Of a DNA stretch of 8,766 nt, positions 1 through 5,766 are shown piece after piece. Origin of the DNA: Bacteroidota bacterium. Its GTDB lineage: Bacteria; Bacteroidota; Bacteroidia; Bacteroidales; PUMT01. Numbering within the stretch: the stretch's first letter is position 1; the number at the start of each line of letters is the position of its first letter. The stretch is from positions 1-8,766 of the forward strand of contig PWPZ01000061.1 of assembly GCA_003556985.1 (NCBI GenBank). The letters run 5' to 3'. The notes below the pieces were generated by a model that was not told where the DNA came from, did not search any database, and saw nothing but the letters and a program-made list of their open reading frames with translations. A program made the translations under genes and the position numbers.

Positions 1-22
1 CGCCATGCTGATTTTCTGCCAT
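1..22 (-). CDS. Start of a further minus-strand gene, cut by the window edge
   Basis: Reading the minus strand, an ATG lies at 22-20 and opens the frame M-A-E-N-Q-H-G before the window ends. It begins 11 bases after the stop of the T9SS-cargo gene. The purine-rich stretch AAGAAGAA, which overlaps that stop codon, is suitably placed as a ribosome binding site. The short spacing and shared strand suggest it is the next gene of the PASTA/T9SS cluster. Seven residues cannot identify a protein. From memory, PASTA-domain genes of Bacteroidales are often followed by an RluA/RluD-type pseudouridine synthase and a D-Ala-D-Ala ligase, so an RluA-family enzyme is my guess from context only. A second in-frame ATG is absent, but an out-of-frame ATG at 6-4 exists. 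Confidence 0.4.
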
Positions 23-33
23 AACTGTTCTTC

Positions 34-1899
34 TTATTTGGTGATCATGATCTTTTTGGTTTCCAGTACGGCAGATCCGGATTCAACACGCAAAAAATAA
101 ATACCCGGCAGAAAAGAGGAAAGATCAATACTGCGATCATGACCGGTTCCCTGGTAAACCATTTGGCCAACGCGGTTGTATAATTTATATCTTACCATAT
201 TCCGGTCCAGTCCCGGTCCCGCATCGATGTAGAGTACCCTGGCCGCCGGGTTGGGATATACCCTGACCGACGGTTTGTCCAAAAGGTTATCAGTTACCGA
301 TGTGACCGGCGAACTACCCATTACGGGACGTATCATTAGCGAGCCCTCAAAGGAAGTATTCTTCCAGTCCCCGTGAATATTGTAAAATATCCGGTGACTG
401 TTGTCCCTGTTGACATCCCATCCTATATTTAAAAAATCGGTGGAAGTCTGGATGATTCCCACATAGAATACCCCGGAAACAGGAACAGCATGATCCAGAT
501 GATAGGTATGGAAGCTATTAAGTGTTTCCCCGTACATCGGCCTGACTCCTTCAAGTGAATATATCCGGTTGCCCGGCTTGCCATTATTGTCATCCCAGAT
601 TGCAAGATGAAAATACTGCCGGGATGCATTATTAAGCGACTGATTGAAATATATGTTGACTGCCTGCAGGCTGTCGGGAGTATATGCATTGAATTTGTAT
701 GCCAGCCGTGCATTTTCCGTTCCTCCGCCTGAAAGTCCGTATCCTTTCTCGGCCGTTCCGTCATCAAGGGCAAAATAATCGCCGAAAGACTGGAGGTAGG
801 TTACCGTATCGTTTCCTTTAAAGTCAAAGTAATCCGTTTCAATCCACGCCTTTATCCTGAAATCCTGATAATGGCTGCCGGAGCCACTAAATGAATAAGC
901 CAGATCGGCATTGAATTCCTGGATTGAAGAAGCCCCTATATTCGCAGTGCCTCCGGAAAAACTGTGCACCGGCCGGTTTTCCTGTACATTGAAAATGGAA
1001 AATTGCCTCCGTATGTTTCTTGTCACATTATCATTGTTGCGGTAGGTTACCGGAATCACAGATGCCATTTCTGCCACCCGTCCCTGCTGAAACTGGTTCC
1101 ATGGCATGGATTCATAATTATTCAGAAGCGATTCCAGCGGCCTCACAAAAGCAACATCCCGGAATACCGTATCGGAAAAAGTCCTGTCTCTGTTAAGATA
1201 TATATAATCAATATTCCAGTGATCACCATTGCCCATAGCTCCGGGATTAATATGGTTATCTGCCAGGCTTGCAATATTGCTGAACCGGATACGGAAGCCT
1301 TCCCGGAGGTATTCCGGCGCTGTTACAGGAATCATAACCAGCCTGAAGTCATGCAGGCTGTTGCCCGGGACTGACCACACATTGTTCCACTCGTCATTTT
1401 CGGGTGAATAAAATTCAAGTCTGAGCGAATCATGTGACTGGGGCATATCTCCCTTGCCCTGGGGCTGATAAAAAAAACTAAGGTAAATGCTGTCTTCGGG
1501 AAGGTAATCCAGATTTATGGGAAGGGAGGTAAGGCTATCTGCAACAAATGGCCATGTTGAGGCATGGCTGTAGAGGGCGCCTGTATGATCTATTGCATCA
1601 AAGGTGGCGACTCCTATGGAAACCGGATTTACAGGATAATCGTTATTTACAAATACGTATTTGTCCGACCATTTTCCCTGGTCGGGATAAACGTCCGACT
1701 GTGAAAAATCATCAAAAAACGGCAGCTCCAGCATCCCTGCGTCAAGCGATTTTAATGTGGCAGGGCCAGGATCAAGATGCCGGTCCCTGACCGGCTGGTT
1801 GATCTCAATACCTGTAAGGATTTCCTGTGAAAATGCAGAAAATAAACCGTAAATGAGAAAAAATGCCGGAAGGGCAAGATATTTTAACAGCTTAATCAT
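34..1899 (-). CDS. Secreted beta-rich protein with C-terminal T9SS type A sorting domain
   Basis: This is a 621-residue secreted protein of unknown role. Residues 1-25 form a signal peptide: lysines at 3 and 6, a hydrophobic core at about 8-22, then A-F-S-Q before E26. The motif LPFFDDFS (59-66) opens a beta-rich region to about 235 that resembles the jelly-roll or lectin-like modules common at the N terminus of Bacteroidota secreted proteins. A second beta-rich region (about 375-530) contains FALDDGTAEKGYG and HLAIWDDNNGKPGN. The tail from 544 starts VRVYPNP and runs through LYNRVGQMVYQG and LPGIYFLRVESG to a basic end (KKIMITK). That is the typical T9SS type A sorting domain, so the protein should cross the outer membrane and be anchored or released. 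I see no catalytic motif. Its ATG overlaps the stop of the upstream PASTA gene, pointing to coupled translation. Export by T9SS is confident; function is unknown. Confidence 0.9.
   Translation of the reverse strand: MIKLLKYLALPAFFLIYGLFSAFSQEILTGIEINQPVRDRHLDPGPATLKSLDAGMLELPFFDDFSQSDVYPDQGKWSDKYVFVNNDYPVNPVSIGVATFDAIDHTGALYSHASTWPFVADSLTSLPINLDYLPEDSIYLSFFYQPQGKGDMPQSHDSLRLEFYSPENDEWNNVWSVPGNSLHDFRLVMIPVTAPEYLREGFRIRFSNIASLADNHINPGAMGNGDHWNIDYIYLNRDRTFSDTVFRDVAFVRPLESLLNNYESMPWNQFQQGRVAEMASVIPVTYRNNDNVTRNIRRQFSIFNVQENRPVHSFSGGTANIGASSIQEFNADLAYSFSGSGSHYQDFRIKAWIETDYFDFKGNDTVTYLQSFGDYFALDDGTAEKGYGLSGGGTENARLAYKFNAYTPDSLQAVNIYFNQSLNNASRQYFHLAIWDDNNGKPGNRIYSLEGVRPMYGETLNSFHTYHLDHAVPVSGVFYVGIIQTSTDFLNIGWDVNRDNSHRIFYNIHGDWKNTSFEGSLMIRPVMGSSPVTSVTDNLLDKPSVRVYPNPAARVLYIDAGPGLDRNMVRYKLYNRVGQMVYQGTGHDRSIDLSSFLPGIYFLRVESGSAVLETKKIMITK
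1892..1899 (-). promoter_or_regulatory. 8-base stop/start overlap, likely translational coupling
   Basis: On the minus strand these bases read ATGATTAA. The ATG starts the T9SS-cargo gene and the TAA, in another frame, ends the PASTA gene. No Shine-Dalgarno-like sequence is visible just upstream of the ATG. Re-initiation by ribosomes finishing the PASTA gene is therefore the likely mode of translation, which is inference. Confidence 0.6.
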
Positions 1900-2737
1900 C
1901 AGATTCGGGCATATACATAAAGCTTTCGTCTAAATAGGTTGTATCGGGCACAGGAAGCAATGTAGAATCGACCGAAAGCCAGATATCTATTTCCGAACCG
2001 AGCGGAATTTGAAGGTTCTCAATATATTCAGGTCTTTGCCTCCATACAAATGCATTAAGCGAGTCATCGCTGGTTTCTATTGACTGGTCATAAAGAGTAG
2101 CGCCGATGTTTAGCGACGACTCCAATATTTTGTTTCTGGCATCTGACTGATTAACATGCATAAGATCAGGCACATGGGTAGTTCTGGTGCTCAGGCCCTC
2201 TCCAAGAACAAGATCAATGCTTTCTCCCCTGATTACCAGCTCACCCGGCTTTACCTCTTCCCCCTGATATTGCTGCCTGAGAACATTGTTTACGGCGATA
2301 TCGGGAACATATATCAGTTTGCCTGTTGTAAAACCGTGAGTTTCAATAATTGCTCTTGCCTGTCGCAATGAAACACCTGTGACATCGGGCATGGGGATTC
2401 TTTCAGGGGATATTGCATTTATAGTAAGGAAAACGGTGCGGTTTTCCTTGACCCTGAAATTTGGCGCCGGATTCTGATCAATAACCCTCCCTCTTCCTTC
2501 CTGACTTATATATACCGAATCGGCAACTTTGCAATCGAGCTTCCGGGCCCTGATCACCATTTCGGCCTCTTCAACCGTTAGTCCGCGTAAATCGGGCACT
2601 GCATAAGACTTGCCATGGTTTGTATATAACTTCAGTCCCACAGATACAGCGAGAATTAAAAAAAGGGCTGTTGCGGCAATAATGGAGAGATGTTTCCAGA
2701 ATGTTCGGCTCTTCAGGAATTTAAAAAAATCATTCAT
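1892..2737 (-). CDS. Membrane-anchored PASTA-domain protein (three PASTA repeats, no kinase)
   Basis: The protein is 281 residues from the ATG at 2737. The frame stays open to an ATG at 2773, but that extension (MIINFINILYLL) is A/T-rich and would put a hydrophobic stretch before the real anchor, so I prefer MNDFFKFLKS. A short basic cytoplasmic tail precedes one membrane helix (about 16-37). Three PASTA domains follow at about 45-108, 115-178 and 188-256. Each opens with the P-D-L/V signature (AVPDLRGLTVEEAE, MPDVTGVSLRQARA, VPDLMHVNQSDARN), and the first two are marked inside by QNPAPNFRV and EVKPGELV. PASTA domains are known to bind peptidoglycan fragments in Ser/Thr kinases and some penicillin-binding proteins. 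Here neither a kinase nor a transpeptidase domain is attached, as is usual for the Bacteroidota family. The acidic tail ends MPESDD. Type II orientation with periplasmic PASTA domains is inferred. Confidence 0.9.
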   Translation of the reverse strand: MNDFFKFLKSRTFWKHLSIIAATALFLILAVSVGLKLYTNHGKSYAVPDLRGLTVEEAEMVIRARKLDCKVADSVYISQEGRGRVIDQNPAPNFRVKENRTVFLTINAISPERIPMPDVTGVSLRQARAIIETHGFTTGKLIYVPDIAVNNVLRQQYQGEEVKPGELVIRGESIDLVLGEGLSTRTTHVPDLMHVNQSDARNKILESSLNIGATLYDQSIETSDDSLNAFVWRQRPEYIENLQIPLGSEIDIWLSVDSTLLPVPDTTYLDESFMYMPESDD

Positions 2738-2873
2738 CAGTAAATAAAGTATGTTAATAAAATTAATAATCAATGTGTTACATCTTGCAGGTAATTGAAA
2801 TTCCGTATTTATAACCCATGGATCTCCCTCAATCCCATGGAACCCCCCATGCTTTATTGACCTTTGGTCGAAC

Positions 2874-2918
2874 TCACATGAAGTATATTATTCTTTGGGC
2901 GATAATCTTCAGATGTGA
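2874..2918. repeat. Bulged inverted repeat (possible RNA hairpin or operator)
   Basis: TCACAT (2874-2879) pairs with ATGTGA (2913-2918), GAAG (2880-2883) with CTTC (2907-2910), and ATTAT (2887-2891) with ATAAT (2902-2906). The bulges are TAT on the left and AG on the right, and the loop is ten bases (2892-2901). That gives 15 base pairs in a 45-base element. There is no T-run beside it, so it is not a classical terminator. It could be an RNA structure in the leader of the PASTA cluster or a binding site. The pairing is visible; any role is inference. Confidence 0.45.
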
Positions 2919-2998
2919 CTTTCATTTCGTTTGGTGTGACCTGGCAAATGGACGATTCACTTATCTGTAAAAACTGGCATGTAAATTACAACGATACT

Positions 2999-3013
2999 TC
3001 CGGTCTTTCCGGA
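2999..3013 (-). terminator. Small CCGG hairpin downstream of the acyl-CoA synthetase gene (weak)
   Basis: TCCGG (2999-3003) and CCGGA (3009-3013) form a five-pair stem with a five-base loop, about 80 bases past the synthetase stop. No T-rich tract follows on the minus strand. Termination here is possible but poorly supported. Confidence 0.2.
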
Positions 3014-3093
3014 TAGTAATAAATTAAACGGAAACCTTCTGCTGCTATTATATGCTGAAGTTAAATAATCGTTATTGGAATTATAATAATTAA

Positions 3094-5013
3094 CTATTTC
3101 CTTTCCCCTGTCATCAGCGAATCAATAGCCTCCAGATTTCCGGGATTGCAGATGTCTTTTGATTCCGTGGTGTAAAGATAGTTTATCCGGTCATGATATT
3201 TTTCGGTGATCCTGCCCCTTACTATTTTTAAGGTGCTGTTAAGCAGATTATTGCTCTCTGTAAACCCTTCATCCAGTACTCCTATCGATGCCGGCAGCCA
3301 GCGCTGGGGGAACATCTTTTCGTATTTTCTTCCTATTCTGTATTCATGTAGTTCATTTTCAATCAATTTTAAGGCTGCTTCCTGCCCGGCCCTTGTATCC
3401 GGCCTTAAATTTTTTTCTTTGAGCCAGTTTTTCAATGCTTCCTTATTTGGTACAACCAGAGCAACCGTATAAGGATTCTGATTATTGTAAAGCATGCATT
3501 GATCTATGAACCGTGACTGACCCGTAAAGGCTTCTTCAATGCCTTCCGGACTGTATTTCTCACCGTCGTCGGAGATCAAAAGACTTTTAAACCTTCCCAG
3601 CACATAAAGAAATCCGTCTTTGTCCATGTATCCCATATCGCCGGTATAAAGCCAGCCGTCAATTATGGTAGATTCGGTTGCTTCTTTGTTATTCCAGTAG
3701 CCTTTCATCACATTTTCCCCCCTGACCACAATTTCTCCTTTTTCTCCGGTGGGCAGTTCATTTTTTTTCTCATCACATATTTTAAGTTCCAGATTGCTTA
3801 CCAGGTATCCGGACGAACCAAGCTTATGTTTGGATTCGGAATTGGAGGAAATAATAGGTGATGCTTCCGACAGTCCGTATCCCTGGAACATCGGAATACC
3901 CAATGCATAGAAGAACCTCTGGAGTTCAATGTCAAGCAGGGCACCTCCTCCGATAAAAAACTTTAGTCGGCCGCCAAAATTTTCCCTGACCTTTTTAAAT
4001 ACTACCCCATCGAATATTTTAACAAAAGGCTTAAGCAGTATTCTGAATCCCCGTCCCTTATTCCATCCGGTACCGTTATAGGCATATGCAATTCTTAGCC
4101 CGATGTCAAAAAGCTTTTTTACTGCCGGCCCCTTTTGTCTTACTCCACCCTCAATATTTTTTCTGAAATTCTTGGCAAGTGCGGGTACACTCAGCAGGAA
4201 AACCGGCTTTACTTCCTTTATGTTCCCGGGGATGTTTTTAAGTGTTTCGATGGGGGTGCTGCCCACCTGTATGGAGGCCATGCTTGCACCGCTGCCTATC
4301 AGGGTGTATATGCCTGCTGTATGTGCAAAGGCATGATCCCAGGGAAGAATCAGCAATGTGGTATACCATTCTGGAACATCCATAAGGCTCCTTGCCTGTT
4401 CAACGTTTGCGGTATAGTTGCGATGGGAGAGGATAATACCCTTTGGATCGGCTGTGGTGCCCGAGGTATAGCAAATGTTGGCAGGGTCATCGCCTTTAAT
4501 ACTGCTCCAGCGCTCATTGAATTTGTCCGGTTCCTTTTCCAAAAAGTCTCTGCCTTTTTGCCTGACGGTTTCATAAAGGATATCCATGGAATCCAGGTCT
4601 CCGGTTTTATCAAGAAGGATAACCTTTTCCAGATTCGGAAGTTCATGCTTAAGGTCATTTATTTTATGGGCATGGCCTCCCGAAATGATAATTATCCTGG
4701 AGCCTGAGTGGGCAAGCCGAAACCGGATTTCAGAGGCGTCGCCCAGTTTCACCGACAACGGAATGTTGATTGCGCCGGCATAAAGCACGGCAAGTTCGGA
4801 TATAACCCAGTCATTTCTTCCTTCCGACAGTAGTGCAATCCGATCACCCTTTTTAATACCGAGGCTCATTAGTCCGGCACTGAATTCAAAGACTGCCTGA
4901 CGTATCTCATTATAACTTGTGCTTTCGTATTTCTGATGTTTTTTTTCAAGCATCAGAGGATTGCTGCCAAATTTGCTAACACTTTCTTCAAATAATTCTA
5001 TAATTGTCTGCAT
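3094..5013 (-). CDS. Long-chain fatty acid--CoA ligase (AMP-forming)
   Basis: This 639-residue enzyme of the ANL adenylating superfamily most resembles the FadD15-type long-chain acyl-CoA synthetases. It would activate a fatty acid with ATP to acyl-AMP and then transfer it to CoA in the cytoplasm or at the inner membrane. The motifs appear in order. The ATP-binding P-loop YTSGTTADPKG is at 182-192, with Ala where Gly is most common. QGYGLSEASP (377-386) contributes to the adenylate pocket. GWLYTGDMGYMDKDG (453-467) carries the ribose-binding Asp459. GRFKSLL (473-479) is the hinge region. FTESNNLLNSTLKIVR (584-599) carries the expected catalytic Lys596. Length fits the family, with the insertion seen in long-chain members at about 285-345. 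The ATG at 5013 is the first in frame and follows a leader of about 50 bases from a good promoter at 5070-5099. No lipid partner gene is adjacent. Chain-length preference cannot be read from the sequence. Confidence 0.92.
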   Translation of the reverse strand: MQTIIELFEESVSKFGSNPLMLEKKHQKYESTSYNEIRQAVFEFSAGLMSLGIKKGDRIALLSEGRNDWVISELAVLYAGAINIPLSVKLGDASEIRFRLAHSGSRIIIISGGHAHKINDLKHELPNLEKVILLDKTGDLDSMDILYETVRQKGRDFLEKEPDKFNERWSSIKGDDPANICYTSGTTADPKGIILSHRNYTANVEQARSLMDVPEWYTTLLILPWDHAFAHTAGIYTLIGSGASMASIQVGSTPIETLKNIPGNIKEVKPVFLLSVPALAKNFRKNIEGGVRQKGPAVKKLFDIGLRIAYAYNGTGWNKGRGFRILLKPFVKIFDGVVFKKVRENFGGRLKFFIGGGALLDIELQRFFYALGIPMFQGYGLSEASPIISSNSESKHKLGSSGYLVSNLELKICDEKKNELPTGEKGEIVVRGENVMKGYWNNKEATESTIIDGWLYTGDMGYMDKDGFLYVLGRFKSLLISDDGEKYSPEGIEEAFTGQSRFIDQCMLYNNQNPYTVALVVPNKEALKNWLKEKNLRPDTRAGQEAALKLIENELHEYRIGRKYEKMFPQRWLPASIGVLDEGFTESNNLLNSTLKIVRGRITEKYHDRINYLYTTESKDICNPGNLEAIDSLMTGERK

Positions 5014-5069
5014 AAACTTTTAATTTGATGCTTGTTCAGGTTCAGTATCGCGGGTTCTGTTTAACGAAA

Positions 5070-5099
5070 CAAATATAATATTTTGCCCGGATAGTCAAA
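5070..5099 (-). promoter_or_regulatory. Bacteroidota-type promoter for the acyl-CoA ligase gene
   Basis: On the minus strand a TTTG (5099-5096) is followed after 18 bases by TATATTTG (5077-5070), a full match to the TAnnTTTG -7 box of Bacteroides and Flavobacterium. Transcription should begin near 5062-5064, leaving about 50 bases of leader before the ATG at 5013. Confidence 0.65.
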
Positions 5100-5151
5100 T
5101 AAGATTGGGGTAATTGAAATAAAAACGGGTACTTTAAAAAATTTCCTATTT

Positions 5152-5180
5152 TTGCATCTTTCACTTTTGCTCTACTTTTG
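5152..5180 (+). promoter_or_regulatory. Bacteroidota-type promoter for the SPOR lipoprotein gene
   Basis: TTG (5152-5154) and TACTTTTG (5173-5180) are 18 bases apart and match the TTG/TAnnTTTG consensus. The -33 TTG is itself the end of another perfect -7 match, TATTTTTG (5147-5154), for which I see no upstream partner. Starting from the downstream box, the leader before ATG 5196 would be only about 10 bases, with no Shine-Dalgarno. Use of the upstream box would give about 35 bases. Confidence 0.6.
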
Positions 5181-5195
5181 ATTAAACCCAAAATC

Positions 5196-5693
5196 ATGCG
5201 CAAACATACACTATTTATTTTAGTAGCTGCCCTTCTTTCAGGAGGATGTGACTATATCAATAAAATCAATCCTTTTGGAGAAAGTGTTGATACACTTGAA
5301 GTCTATCGTCTGCGCCAGGACAGTATCCGACGCACCGAGATTCTGGAATGGCAACTTGCAGAAACGCGCCGGAAACTTGCAGAAGCACGTCGGGAACTTG
5401 CAGAAGCTGCCGCAGCCGACAGTGTACATAAAACCCGGGAAGAGACTGACCCGGTTAACAGCGGTGGTCGTTATCATTTGATTGCCGGTGCTTTCAAAAC
5501 CGCTGCTTATGCCAGAGATTTCAACAATAATTTGCGTAACCTGGGTTACGATTCCAGGATCCTTACTGACGAAAATAATCTTCACATGGTAATCATCAAA
5601 TCGTTCGATAGCCATGCCTCTGCCCTGAGTGAATTGCGATCCATGAGAAACAGGGGTGAGCACGATGATGCCTGGCTTTATATAGAAAATTGA
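5196..5693 (+). CDS. SPOR-domain lipoprotein with heptad coiled coil
   Basis: The protein is 165 residues from the ATG at 5196. A TTG at 5178 in the same frame overlaps the promoter box and would spoil the signal peptide. Residues 1-17 are a lipoprotein signal (MRKHTLFILVAALLSGG) with Cys18 as the lipidation site. The box is LSGGC, with Leu at -4 rather than the usual -3, so lipidation is likely but not ideal. Residues about 36-75 are a charged helix built on repeated L-A-E-x-R-R-x heptads, probably a short coiled coil. Residues 91-165 form a SPOR domain: YHLIAGAFKTAAYARDFNNN, then MVIIKSFDSHASALSELRSM and a final WLYIEN. SPOR domains bind glycan strands stripped of stem peptides at the division septum. 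A role in envelope or septum maintenance is inferred. It stands divergent from the acyl-CoA ligase gene and 73 bases ahead of the MFS gene. Confidence 0.88.
   Translation: MRKHTLFILVAALLSGGCDYINKINPFGESVDTLEVYRLRQDSIRRTEILEWQLAETRRKLAEARRELAEAAAADSVHKTREETDPVNSGGRYHLIAGAFKTAAYARDFNNNLRNLGYDSRILTDENNLHMVIIKSFDSHASALSELRSMRNRGEHDDAWLYIEN
5355..5405 (+). repeat. 21-base tandem repeat encoding LAE-type heptads
   Basis: CTTGCAGAA occurs at 5355, 5376 and 5397, exactly 21 bases apart, with similar sequence between copies. It encodes LAETRRK, LAEARRE and LAEAAAA at residues 54-74. The period of seven codons matches a coiled-coil heptad. The DNA similarity suggests recent duplication rather than only protein-level constraint. 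Confidence 0.75.
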
Positions 5694-5697
5694 AAAT

Positions 5698-5710
5698 GTT
5701 TCTCTGAAAC
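5698..5710 (+). terminator. Short hairpin just after the SPOR gene stop (weak)
   Basis: GTTTC (5698-5702) and GAAAC (5706-5710) form a five-pair, mostly A/T stem with a TCT loop, four bases past the SPOR stop. T-rich bases follow after a gap (TTTGTCTTCTTTC). Its stability would be low, and it may only attenuate readthrough into the MFS gene. Confidence 0.2.
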
Positions 5711-5716
5711 CTGAAT

Positions 5717-5744
5717 TTGTCTTCTTTCACCCGTAATTTATTTG
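5717..5744 (+). promoter_or_regulatory. Possible promoter for the MFS transporter gene
   Basis: TTG (5717-5719), then 17 bases, then TTTATTTG (5737-5744), which is one mismatch from TAnnTTTG. The ATG at 5767 would follow with a leader of about 15 bases. If real, the MFS gene can be transcribed apart from the SPOR gene; otherwise the two are cotranscribed. Confidence 0.35.
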
Positions 5745-5766
5745 CATCCAAATCCAATATTAACTT

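Larger units (their letters stand above)
2738..3093 (-). other. Non-coding gap between the acyl-CoA synthetase and PASTA genes
   Basis: No credible gene fits in these 356 bases on either strand, since frames are short and lack starts with support. What can be seen is a direct repeat of CCCATGGA at 2815-2822 and near-identically at 2834-2841, a long bulged inverted repeat at 2874-2918, two TGTGAC elements 21 bases apart (2914-2919 and 2935-2940), and a small CCGG hairpin at 2999-3013. The gap must contain the end of the synthetase transcript and the promoter of the PASTA cluster. I found no good TTG/TAnnTTTG pair near the PASTA start. Confidence 0.6.

Noticed and set aside
4135..4707. 190-residue open frame on the plus strand, antisense to the acyl-CoA ligase
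   Set aside because: The ligase on the other strand has every family motif over this stretch. The antisense product has no recognisable domain, and no promoter or ribosome site supports it.
5178..5195. TTG start giving an 18-base longer SPOR protein
   Set aside because: The TTG is part of the TACTTTTG -7 box, and the ATG at 5196 gives a proper lipoprotein signal peptide.
5355..5405. CRISPR-like spaced repeats
   Set aside because: There are only three 9-base units with a 21-base period inside a coding coiled coil; no array structure or cas genes.
5238..5663. 141-residue minus-strand frame with a repeated CKFP pattern
   Set aside because: It is the mirror of the SPOR lipoprotein; the repeated Cys/Phe pattern is just the reverse of the LAE heptad DNA repeat.
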